In this document: positions 34,476 through 42,879 of the stretch, piece by piece
How the letters are laid out: each line of letters opens with the position of its first letter
Position numbering within the stretch: position 1 is the first letter of the stretch
DNA from: Lewinellaceae bacterium
GTDB lineage: Bacteria > Bacteroidota > Bacteroidia > Chitinophagales > Saprospiraceae
Length of the DNA stretch: 64,000 nt
Direction of reading: 5' to 3'
NCBI GenBank assembly: GCA_020636445.1
Contig: JACJXV010000006.1
Coordinates: forward strand, 1-64,000
Position numbers and translations under genes: made by a program
Notes under the pieces: generated by a model
Databases searched by the model: none
Seen by the model: the letters and a program-made list of their open reading frames with translations, nothing else
What the model was told of the DNA's origin: nothing

Positions 34476-35114
34476 ATGGAAACCCGCGGTGGAAATACCA
34501 ACTCTTCAGAAGATTACCTGGATGAATACCAGTCTTTTGCTTTTCATCCCTATAATGTTTTGCTGATGCTCACCCTCTTCGGGTTGGGTGCTTTATTTCT
34601 GGCCCTCTCTTTGTCTTTTGTTTACACGCGTGTCCAAAACGGGCTTCCTCCGATACAGTTACCCCCCATATTCCTGGCCAACACCCTGATCTTGATGGCC
34701 AGCAGCTGGATGATGATACGCGCCAAACAAGCGTATCTGGCCGACAACACAGTAGCCTATCAACGGGCGCTCATCTGGACTATCCTGCTTTCCATTGTCT
34801 TTATGGCAGCTCAGGCCATCGGCTGGCGTGAGTTGTTCCGTCAGGAAATATTTATCAATTCTGATAATTCCGCCTCCTATTTGTATGTCATTTCCGGGCT
34901 GCACTTTGCCCACGTTATTGCCGGATTACCTTTTCTGATTGGCTTTCTGATTACCGCTTACCGGCGTATGCAGGAACCGGTAAGTGTGCTGGTTTACTTT
35001 TCCGATCCTGAAAAACGGCTCAAGTTGCGTTTGCTTACGATTTACTGGCACTTCCTCGATGGCTTATGGATTTACCTGGTGCTCTTCTTTTTTGTTAATG
35101 CCTTATTGCAATAA
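34476..35114 (+). CDS. Cytochrome c oxidase subunit III-like protein
   Basis: 212 residues from the ATG at 34476 (METRGGN); upstream codons are unlikely. Five membrane segments can be placed (about 26-50, 63-82, 94-116, 131-153 and 190-211). The end YWHFLDGLWIYLVLFFFVNALL is the subunit-III signature, and GLHFAHVIAGLPFLIGF matches the helix with a conserved His. Unlike normal oxidase operons, no subunit I or II gene lies beside it. It could serve an oxidase encoded elsewhere or be a lone paralogue. Confidence 0.85.
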   Translation: METRGGNTNSSEDYLDEYQSFAFHPYNVLLMLTLFGLGALFLALSLSFVYTRVQNGLPPIQLPPIFLANTLILMASSWMMIRAKQAYLADNTVAYQRALIWTILLSIVFMAAQAIGWRELFRQEIFINSDNSASYLYVISGLHFAHVIAGLPFLIGFLITAYRRMQEPVSVLVYFSDPEKRLKLRLLTIYWHFLDGLWIYLVLFFFVNALLQ

Positions 35115-35162
35115 AGATGTGAATGGCGAGTAAACAATTTTTTCTTTCTTAACCGGGCTTAC

Positions 35163-35170
35163 TATCTTTG
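35163..35170 (+). promoter_or_regulatory. -7 element of purL
   Basis: TATCTTTG, an exact TAnnTTTG match, 26 bp upstream of the purL ATG. Confidence 0.5.
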
Positions 35171-35195
35171 TGCTTTCCAAACAAGCACAGTTAGC

Positions 35196-37439
35196 ATGCA
35201 GCATCACGGGGAACCGGAAGTAACCCTCCAAACGGCACAAAGCCTGGGCCTTACCACAGAAGAATTCCAACAGATTCAAGACATTATGGGGCGCACCCCC
35301 AACTTTACCGAGTTAAGTATTTATTCAGTCATGTGGTCAGAGCATTGCTCTTACAAAAACTCTATCCACTGGCTGAAGACCTTACCCCGTGAAGGAAAAC
35401 GACTTCTGGTGGGAGCCGGCGAAGAAAATGCCGGACTGGTAGATATCGGGGACGGCTTGGCCTGTGCCTTCAAAATAGAATCGCATAACCACCCTTCTGC
35501 TATTGAGCCCTACCAGGGAGCAGCCACCGGAGTAGGTGGCATCCACCGGGATATCTTCACCATGGGAGCCCGGCCAATTGCCGCACTCAACTCCTTGCGG
35601 TTTGGCAACCCTGACCTACCGCATACCCAGCACCTCATCCAGGGTGTTGTCCACGGTATCGGTAACTATGGTAATTGCTTCGGCGTACCTACGGTAGGTG
35701 GCGAGGTTTATTTCCACGATTGCTACAATCAGAATATTCTGGTGAATGCTATGTCAGTGGGTATTGTAAAAACAGGAGAAACGGTTTCTGCTATTGCCTT
35801 AGGGCCTGGCAATCCCGTTTTTATCGTTGGCTCAGCGACGGGAAAAGACGGCATTCATGGAGCCACGTTTGCTTCAGCTGACTTAACGGAAGATTCTGCC
35901 GAAGACTTGCCTGCCGTGCAGGTTGGGGATCCTTTCCAGGAAAAACTGCTGCTCGAAGCTACCCTTGAAGCAATTCAAACCGGTGCCATTGTTGGCATGC
36001 AGGATATGGGAGCTGCGGGTATCACCTGCTCAACTTCCGAAATGAGTGCCAAAGGAAAGGTAGGCATGCGCATAAACCTCGATAAAGTGCCCACCCGTCA
36101 GGCGAATATGAAGCCTTTCGAAATTCTGCTGTCGGAGAGCCAGGAGCGCATGTTGATCGTTTGCCATAAAGGCCAGGAAGAAAAACTCCTGCAGGTGTTT
36201 GACAAGTGGGATCTGGAATGTGCCCAAATTGGTGAGGTTACCGATACGGAACGGTTGGAATTCTTTGCCAATGGCGAGTTGGTTGCGGATGTAGATGCCG
36301 ACTCGCTGGTTCTGGGTGGCGGCGCTCCGGTATACCAACGCCCCTACCAAAAACCACAGTATCTCGATAAAATCCAACAATTTAATCCACGGAGCATACC
36401 TGTTCCCCATGATTTACGGCAAGTGGCCAGTCAATTGGCCCAATCGCCAAACCTGGTTTCCCGGCGTTGGGTGTACGAACAGTATGATTCGATGGTGCGA
36501 ACCGGCAATATGAGCACCAACCGGCCTTCTGATGCCGCCGTTGTGCACGTTAGGGGAACGGAAAAAGCACTGGCTGTCAGTACGGATTGTAATTCCAGTT
36601 ACGTTTATGCCAATCCCTACACAGGGGCTATGATTGCAGTTGCCGAAGCTGCCCGCAATATCGTGTGTTCCGGGGGAATTCCGGTAGCCATCACCAATTG
36701 CCTGAACTTTGGAAACCCTTATAACCCGGAGGTTTACTGGCAGTTTGTCCAGGCGATTAAAGGAATGGGGGATGCTTGCCGGAAGTTTGACACCCCGGTA
36801 ACCGGAGGAAACGTCAGCTTTTACAACCAATCCGTATTTAAAGATAAAACCGAGCCGGTTTATCCCACTCCGACGATTGGTATGGTTGGCGTCATTGACA
36901 ACCTCCAATGGCAAACCACCCTGGATTTCAAAGCCCCCGGTGACCACATCTATATGATTGGTACCCCACAGGATGATTTAGGCAGCTCTGAATATCTGCG
37001 ATTTATCCATAATGTGGATCACTCTCCGGCTCCTCATTTCGACCTGGACGAGGAATACAATATTCAGCAACACCTGATTCGCATTATCCGCAAGCAGCTG
37101 ATTAGTTCAGCCCACGATATTTCTGAAGGGGGGCTTTTCTTTGCCCTGTTGGAAAGCGGTATGGCTTCCGGGTTAGGTTTCGAACTTGAAACCGACAGTA
37201 ATTTCCGGAAGGATGTCTATCTGTTCAGTGAAAGCCAAAGTCGAATTATCCTTTCTGTTGCCCCCGGGAAAGAGGACGAGTTGCTCAACCATCTAAACGC
37301 ACAGAATGTTCCTTTTACCAGTATTGGCACGGTTACCAGTGGTCAGATAAAGGTTGATGGTGTTGACTTTGGTGGCGTAGAGGAATGGAAGAACACCTAC
37401 GACAACGCACTAGGGCAAAAGCTGGCTCATGCCATTTAA
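35196..37439 (+). CDS. purL: Phosphoribosylformylglycinamidine synthase subunit PurL
   Basis: A 747-residue protein, the size of the small PurL that works with separate PurQ and PurS. It carries out the ATP-dependent amidation of FGAR to FGAM in purine synthesis. Signatures are MWSEHCSYKNS, FKIESHNHPSAIEPYQGAATGVGGI, the GGEVYF segment, MQDMGAAGITCS, and in the second half GGNVSFYN and SAHDISEGGL. PurQ and PurS genes are not nearby. It has its own promoter, listed separately. Confidence 0.97.
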   Translation: MQHHGEPEVTLQTAQSLGLTTEEFQQIQDIMGRTPNFTELSIYSVMWSEHCSYKNSIHWLKTLPREGKRLLVGAGEENAGLVDIGDGLACAFKIESHNHPSAIEPYQGAATGVGGIHRDIFTMGARPIAALNSLRFGNPDLPHTQHLIQGVVHGIGNYGNCFGVPTVGGEVYFHDCYNQNILVNAMSVGIVKTGETVSAIALGPGNPVFIVGSATGKDGIHGATFASADLTEDSAEDLPAVQVGDPFQEKLLLEATLEAIQTGAIVGMQDMGAAGITCSTSEMSAKGKVGMRINLDKVPTRQANMKPFEILLSESQERMLIVCHKGQEEKLLQVFDKWDLECAQIGEVTDTERLEFFANGELVADVDADSLVLGGGAPVYQRPYQKPQYLDKIQQFNPRSIPVPHDLRQVASQLAQSPNLVSRRWVYEQYDSMVRTGNMSTNRPSDAAVVHVRGTEKALAVSTDCNSSYVYANPYTGAMIAVAEAARNIVCSGGIPVAITNCLNFGNPYNPEVYWQFVQAIKGMGDACRKFDTPVTGGNVSFYNQSVFKDKTEPVYPTPTIGMVGVIDNLQWQTTLDFKAPGDHIYMIGTPQDDLGSSEYLRFIHNVDHSPAPHFDLDEEYNIQQHLIRIIRKQLISSAHDISEGGLFFALLESGMASGLGFELETDSNFRKDVYLFSESQSRIILSVAPGKEDELLNHLNAQNVPFTSIGTVTSGQIKVDGVDFGGVEEWKNTYDNALGQKLAHAI

Positions 37440-37481
37440 TGAAAGTTTTTTAAAGCATTTATCTCGCAAAGTACATAACCC

Positions 37482-38600
37482 ATGAAAAAAATCATGTTAC
37501 CCCTTGTGGGGCTTTTGGTGCTAACGTCCCTGTTCATTGGCTGCACTGGAAGTAAAGGAACGACCATTAAAGGACAAGTTACGGGGGCAGCCAATCTCCA
37601 GGCATTTATTGATCGGGCCGTTATTGGAAAGGCAAATGAAGTATTAGACCGGGGGGATATTGATGCCAACGGCAATTTTTCAGTAAGCTTTCCGGAAGGT
37701 TTGAAACCCGGCATCTACAACCTGCGCATTGGTGCAAAGCGCATCAACCTCGTTCTCAATGGCGATGAAAAAGTTGTGGAGGTCAAAGGCGATCTGAATA
37801 CCCTGCAGAATTATCAGGTTACCGTAAGCGGCTCCCGTGATTCGGAAACGCTGGTCAACATGATGCAGGCATTGGTTCGCCGGGAAAAGTCGGCAGCGGA
37901 TATTGCTTCCTTTGTCGACACGGTTTCCAACCCCATCCTGGGCGTATTTGTAGCCTCGACAGCTTTGGGTACCGGAGGAGAATTTCTGGATATCCAGAAA
38001 AAGGCTCGTGAGAAGCTCGCGCTTGAATACCCCAATGATGAACTTACGCAGGGATATACGGAATATTTAAGTGCAATCGAAGAGCAGTATCAAGCGATGC
38101 GCGCACAGGAGTTGATTCAAGTTGGTCAACCAGCACCAGATATTTCACTGCCCAACCCACAGGGCAAAACAATGAAACTAAGCGATTTAAAAGGAAAAGT
38201 CGTGTTACTCGATTTCTGGGCTAGCTGGTGTGGCCCCTGTCGCGGTGAAAACCCCAATGTCGTAGCTGTTTACAACAAGTATAAGGACAAGGGTTTCACG
38301 ATCTACAGCGTAAGTCTGGATGGCCTGGATAGTTTCACAGCTTCCCGCATGAATAATCCTGCACAAGCCGAACAGGTAAGACAGCAAGGGAAACAAAACT
38401 GGATTAAGGCCATTGAAACGGATCGCCTGACCTGGCCTTACCACGTGAGTGACCTTATGAAGTGGGAATCTCAGGCTGCTCGTATGTACGGGGTAAAAGC
38501 TATTCCGCGGGCCTTCATGATTAACCGCGATGGAATCATTGTTTCTTCCAGTGTTCGCGGAGCGTCTGCTATTGAAGCAGAGTTGTTGAAGCACATTTGA
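37482..38600 (+). CDS. TlpA-like thioredoxin lipoprotein with DUF4369
   Basis: A 372-residue lipoprotein (LFIGC lipobox, Cys about 21). A DUF4369-type beta domain (about 25-115) precedes a helical region, then a thioredoxin fold (about 215-370) with the redox motif WASWCGPCRGE and a cis-Pro in VKAIPRAFMIN. It is probably a periplasmic or outer-membrane thiol-disulfide reductase. It lies 42 bp after purL, but a good terminator follows its stop; a link to purine synthesis is not implied. Confidence 0.9.
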   Translation: MKKIMLPLVGLLVLTSLFIGCTGSKGTTIKGQVTGAANLQAFIDRAVIGKANEVLDRGDIDANGNFSVSFPEGLKPGIYNLRIGAKRINLVLNGDEKVVEVKGDLNTLQNYQVTVSGSRDSETLVNMMQALVRREKSAADIASFVDTVSNPILGVFVASTALGTGGEFLDIQKKAREKLALEYPNDELTQGYTEYLSAIEEQYQAMRAQELIQVGQPAPDISLPNPQGKTMKLSDLKGKVVLLDFWASWCGPCRGENPNVVAVYNKYKDKGFTIYSVSLDGLDSFTASRMNNPAQAEQVRQQGKQNWIKAIETDRLTWPYHVSDLMKWESQAARMYGVKAIPRAFMINRDGIIVSSSVRGASAIEAELLKHI

Positions 38601-38620
38601 TGAACAACTGCTTCCCCTGA

Positions 38621-38667
38621 TAAGATCCCGAACATTGACCTCGTTCAATGTTCGGGATCTTACTTTT
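38621..38667 (+). terminator. Intrinsic terminator after TlpA-like gene
   Basis: TAAGATCCCGAACATTGA and TCAATGTTCGGGATCTTA form a nearly perfect hairpin with a 3-5 nt loop, followed by CTTTTT. The core words CCCGAACAT/ATGTTCGGG recall the stems at 7579 and 42020. Confidence 0.85.
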
Positions 38668-38810
38668 TAAGGTTTTCAAAGAGGCTAACTGGCGTACTCC
38701 TATCCTCATAGGCCTTGGAAATAATAAAAACACCACATGCCCAAGTGGAAAAAACCGCAACTAAATATTACGCAAAAACAAATATCATCAATTTAATTTA
38801 GTATAGCTTT

Positions 38811-38818
38811 TATCTTTA
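38811..38818 (+). promoter_or_regulatory. Possible -7 element before cohesin/dockerin gene
   Basis: TATCTTTA, one mismatch to TAnnTTTG, 30 bp upstream of the ATG at 38848. Confidence 0.3.
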
Positions 38819-38847
38819 CGTCCGTATTTTTCCATAATCTCAAACAC

Positions 38848-41800
38848 ATGAAGCAATACATCCCCCTCCTTGCATTGGTATTTACCTTACAAGGACTACA
38901 AGGGCAAACGCCCGTAGCATTTCAAATCGCCACGCAAACAAGCCAACGTGGTGACGTCGTTTGTCTGGAGGTTAGGACGCAGCATTTTAGCCAACTCATC
39001 GGTTTTCAATGGGCTTTACGCTGGGATACCACTGCCCTGACGTTCACCGAAGTGATGCCTCAGCATCCCCTTTTTGGGTTAGAAAATTTCGGCGCTAATA
39101 CCGCTGCCTCGGGCCGAATGGCTGTTTCCTGGACGCACTTGCCTGCGCAAGAGCCTTTTTGGACCACACTGCCTGACAGCACCTTATTATTTTCGCTTTG
39201 TTTTCGAGCCAAGGCTAATGCTCCTGCGGGGTTCACCTATGTAGCCTTTGAAGATTCACCCCCGGCATTTCCAACCGAAATCATAGCCGATGATGGTATT
39301 CGAAACTTTGTTCTGCTCCCGGGGGTGTTTCGTTCAGGTGGGGTCGATATTCAAACGACAACGAATAGCCTGCAACTAAAAGCAGCTGTTCAGACGCGTC
39401 GCGAATGTGATTCCCTATTGGTAGAACTCAGTGCACAAGTAGCTGGCGGCACCCCACCCTATCAATATCAATGGACAGACCCCAATGGCCAGCCTGTTCC
39501 TGCCCAGGGATCTAGTATCCTGGCCGCCATGCAGGGGATTTATCAATTAAAGGTTACGGATCAGGATGGATTAAGCTCCCAAGCCAGTTTATTTGCCAAA
39601 GCCATGCAGGGGGATTTCCCGATGGGAAGTGGAGGGAGCCTTATTGAAAGCTCAACGGTGATTGCCGATTCCTGCGGCCGGGGCACGGGAGATATCCGCA
39701 TACAAGTTGTAGGGAACTCCAGCCAATATACTTTCCGCTGGGAAGATGGACAAACCCAACCTACCGCTACCAACCTGGATGCCGGCACTTATCGGGTTAC
39801 CGTAACCAATGAACTGGGCTGTGAGCAAGCCCGTTCTTTTACCGTTCCCATGATTAGTATAGCTTCCTACGAACTACAATTTGACTCGATTACTTGTACC
39901 AACCCCGGATCCATAACGGTTGTCCATGCTCAGGGAAGTCCATTTAGCTACGCTTGGAATACCGGTAGCAACCAATCGGGCATTGAGGTAACCCAACCGG
40001 GAAATTATCAGGTGATGCTGACAGATCTTACCTCCGGCTGTCGGCAAATGGAAAATATTCGGGTTCCGCCACCACCTGTCATTAGCGCATCAGCCGATGT
40101 TTCCTGCCAGGTTGCCGCCCTTCAGTGTGACCCCTTGGTTGCCATGAACATTCGTACCAGTACCGGCAAAAGCCCGTTTACTTATCGCTGGAACGATGGC
40201 TTTGAATCCAATACTACCCAAAGTAATGCAACCAGATTGGTTCCCAATTTCACTACCTTTAGCGTAACGGTAACCGACTCCCGTGGTTGTTCCCGTACCC
40301 TCGATGATTTGCAAGGGCTCTGCCCGGATGCAGGCCTGCGGGCGGAAATATATCTGGAAAAATCGCCAGATCCAGCCAATTCACGTATTGAAGCTGAAGT
40401 TGTTGGCGCAGGAACCCCACCTTATCAGTTCACCTGGAATACAGGTGAAAGTACCAGCAGCTATTTCCGCAGCGGCATTACGCTTACAGACCCTTCGCAG
40501 CTTTATGCGGTAACAGTGGTCGATGCCAATGGCAAAAGCACTTTGCTAAACTTCAACAATGGGGGTGATTACGGGCAACCGGGAAATAATGCTGAGGTCA
40601 CGCTTATGGCTCCTCAGGTAACCCTGGCTCCGGGCCAGTCTGGGGTACTTCCCATCCGAATCAGCAATTACCGACTGCTGGAAAATGCGCAGTTAACTTA
40701 CTCCTGGAATGCCTGCCTGATCCGCGTGGATTCCATTGTCGACTATACCTATCCAGAACCACGTTTATTCGTCTATGCGGGAAACCCCAGTTTCGATCAA
40801 GGGTATTTCAATGCGATACTTAATGCCAATTCCGCGTTAGCGACACAAGATACCGCCCTTATTCAGCGGGTGTTTTTCTCAGCACATCCCAGCGATATCG
40901 GTGTGAGCCCATTCTTGTTCCAGCTGGAAAATACGCCTACGTTTTCCGCTAATACCGATGCGAGTCTCAGTACCCTCTCCGGAGCGATTGCCCTAATCGA
41001 TGATCAAAATGCCTTAATCTTACCCGGCGACGTCAACCGGAGCGGGCAAATTAATCATTTTGATTTATTACCTCTTGGGTTCCGCATGGGAGCTACGGGT
41101 CCTAATCGACGGCAGTCCCGGGCAACCGACCAGCCAGAGTTCAGCTTTGCCTGGGGCAGTAATTTTCCGGCGACGCAAATCGATTTACGCCAGGGTGATG
41201 CCAACGGTGATGGTCGGATTGACACCCAGGATGCAGCGTTAATTGATGACCGTTGGGTAACGGGAACGCCGGAAAGCACCTTGCCTTCCCAACCTGCGGG
41301 GATACCCTTCTACGTTGCCGCTGACACGCTGTTAGCAGGTCAGTCTACTATGCTGCCTATCATGCTGGGGGATGCATCTGCAACAGTATCCAATGCCTAC
41401 GGGGTTGCTTTTACGCTGCAAATTGACCCGACAGCCTTACCACTCGATTCGCTCCAATGGGACTTCTCAGGAAGTTGGCTGACAGCCGGAACAACCCCGG
41501 CGATGAGCCTGATCCGGGCCGATGCCGCTTCGGGCCGTCTGTATGTTAGTATGGTTCGTACGGATGCCCAGGGAGTTAATGGTCAAGGGCCAATTGGCAT
41601 GCTGCGGGTGAATGCAAACGCCATCGTGGGCTCGGAGGTTGGCTTCCAAATCATCGATGTTCGCTTACTCCAGGCGAATGGACAGGAACTTAGGGTGAAT
41701 ACGCCAGCTACTCAAGGTAAACTAATATCCGTCACCAGTACACGGGAACTGACGGAAGCGCTGCGCGCGCAAATTAAGCTCTTCCCGAACCCCGGTAGCG

Positions 41801-41991
41801 ACCGCTTGCAACTTTTATCCGGTAATCTGGTGATCAACCGGCTGGAAATTCTGGATGCCCGTGGTCAACGGATTCGCACGATTAACAATCCTGGAACGGC
41901 TATCGCCGTTGCTGACCTGCCTTCAGGGGGATATTGGCTGCGGGTAGTAACGCCCGAGGGAGTTACCAGCCTGTCCTGGATAAAACAGTAA
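38848..41991 (+). CDS. Large cohesin/dockerin protein with T9SS sorting domain
   Basis: A 1047-residue secreted protein with a signal peptide (about 1-19). Order of domains: cohesin-like module (about 20-165), SprB/PKD-like beta repeats (about 180-500), a second cohesin-like module (about 590-715), dockerin-type calcium loops (GDVNRSGQINHFD and GDANGDGRIDTQD, about 730-795), a third cohesin-like module (about 805-955) and a type-A T9SS tail (last 80 residues). Several Cys pairs in the repeats may stabilise them outside the cell. It is a likely surface adhesin or scaffold. It may bind itself through cohesin-dockerin contacts, which is inference. Confidence 0.85.
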   Translation: MKQYIPLLALVFTLQGLQGQTPVAFQIATQTSQRGDVVCLEVRTQHFSQLIGFQWALRWDTTALTFTEVMPQHPLFGLENFGANTAASGRMAVSWTHLPAQEPFWTTLPDSTLLFSLCFRAKANAPAGFTYVAFEDSPPAFPTEIIADDGIRNFVLLPGVFRSGGVDIQTTTNSLQLKAAVQTRRECDSLLVELSAQVAGGTPPYQYQWTDPNGQPVPAQGSSILAAMQGIYQLKVTDQDGLSSQASLFAKAMQGDFPMGSGGSLIESSTVIADSCGRGTGDIRIQVVGNSSQYTFRWEDGQTQPTATNLDAGTYRVTVTNELGCEQARSFTVPMISIASYELQFDSITCTNPGSITVVHAQGSPFSYAWNTGSNQSGIEVTQPGNYQVMLTDLTSGCRQMENIRVPPPPVISASADVSCQVAALQCDPLVAMNIRTSTGKSPFTYRWNDGFESNTTQSNATRLVPNFTTFSVTVTDSRGCSRTLDDLQGLCPDAGLRAEIYLEKSPDPANSRIEAEVVGAGTPPYQFTWNTGESTSSYFRSGITLTDPSQLYAVTVVDANGKSTLLNFNNGGDYGQPGNNAEVTLMAPQVTLAPGQSGVLPIRISNYRLLENAQLTYSWNACLIRVDSIVDYTYPEPRLFVYAGNPSFDQGYFNAILNANSALATQDTALIQRVFFSAHPSDIGVSPFLFQLENTPTFSANTDASLSTLSGAIALIDDQNALILPGDVNRSGQINHFDLLPLGFRMGATGPNRRQSRATDQPEFSFAWGSNFPATQIDLRQGDANGDGRIDTQDAALIDDRWVTGTPESTLPSQPAGIPFYVAADTLLAGQSTMLPIMLGDASATVSNAYGVAFTLQIDPTALPLDSLQWDFSGSWLTAGTTPAMSLIRADAASGRLYVSMVRTDAQGVNGQGPIGMLRVNANAIVGSEVGFQIIDVRLLQANGQELRVNTPATQGKLISVTSTRELTEALRAQIKLFPNPGSDRLQLLSGNLVINRLEILDARGQRIRTINNPGTAIAVADLPSGGYWLRVVTPEGVTSLSWIKQ

Positions 41992-42019
41992 TTAACGGGT
42001 AGACATAACCCAAAACAGG

Positions 42020-42065
42020 AACATCCCGAATTTTAGTTAACGCTAAAGTTCGGGATGTTTTTTTT
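42020..42065 (+). terminator. Intrinsic terminator after cohesin/dockerin gene
   Basis: AACATCCCGAA...CTAAAG inner and TTCGGGATGTT outer pairings give a long hairpin followed by eight or more T. It shares the outer stem with the dnaK terminator at 7571-7620. Confidence 0.85.
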
Positions 42066-42110
42066 AGCCAAGTCCGTCGCTGAAGATTACCACTATCAAA
42101 GATTTGTTGG

Positions 42111-42168
42111 CGGGAGTTTTCCAACTCCCGCCAAGGTCTGAAACCTAACGATCATCAGATCGTTTTCC
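42111..42168. repeat. Hairpin repeat (dispersed repeat copy 2)
   Basis: CGGGAGT/ACTCCCG (42111-42130) and CGATC/GATCG (42149-42162) hairpins, with intervening bases very close to 29492-29550. Another short hairpin, CCGCCTGTGGCGG (about 42210), follows. The 306-bp gap between 41991 and 42298 otherwise holds only the terminator and no gene. Confidence 0.75.
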
Positions 42169-42297
42169 AATTGGTTTGACCTTTGTTTCCTGATTGTCCA
42201 ATTTACCCGCCTGTGGCGGCAAGCTAAAGTTTGGGATGGCTCATATATTTTAACCCCCAGGCAACTTGATCCTAAAAAGCAACGTATTATCAATAAT

Positions 42298-42861
42298 ATG
42301 GGTGTGGACGATACGGACAATATCAGGCTGGATTTTATTCTGGAAGGGTGCCGCCAGGGGAAGCGGGCAGCCCAACGGGAATTGTATGATACTTACTTCA
42401 GCTACGGACTGAGCATTTGCCTTCGTTACGCCAGATCACGGGAAGAGGCATTAGAGCTTTTGAATGACGCCTATTATAAAGTTTTACGACACATCGACCA
42501 GTACAATGCTGATTTCCCCTTTCAAGGATGGTTTCGGCGGATTTTAATCAATACCGCCATCGACCATCATCGCAAAAAGGAAAAATTCCGGAGTGAAGAA
42601 CTCTCCGACCAGATGCAACCGGCTACGGTCGAAAACGAAGGCCTTAATTGGCTTAACTACCAGGATTTACTGGAATTAACGCAACAGCTATCCCCTGCGT
42701 ATCGACTGGTTTTTAACTTATATGTCATGGAGGGACTTTCGCACGAGGAAATTGCTCAACGCCTCCAAATTAGTGTAGGTGCCAGTAAATCTAACCTGGC
42801 GAAGGCCCGGCAAAAGCTGCAAAGTAAAATTAAAGCCCGCGAAAACAAACGATCAGGATAA
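42298..42861 (+). CDS. ECF-type RNA polymerase sigma factor
   Basis: A 187-residue sigma-70-family protein. Region 2 (about 20-90) includes SICLRYARSREEALELLNDAYYKVLRHIDQYN and FQGWFRRILINTAIDHHRK. Region 4 (about 120-175) has SPAYRLVFNLYVMEGLSHEEIAQRLQISVGASKSNLAKARQKL with its helix-turn-helix. Such factors respond to signals through a membrane-bound partner; the next gene, 18 bp on, encodes a single-TM protein that could be it. The genes further downstream may be part of its regulon. Confidence 0.93.
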   Translation: MGVDDTDNIRLDFILEGCRQGKRAAQRELYDTYFSYGLSICLRYARSREEALELLNDAYYKVLRHIDQYNADFPFQGWFRRILINTAIDHHRKKEKFRSEELSDQMQPATVENEGLNWLNYQDLLELTQQLSPAYRLVFNLYVMEGLSHEEIAQRLQISVGASKSNLAKARQKLQSKIKARENKRSG

Positions 42862-42879
42862 GGAATTTAAACAGCCCGG

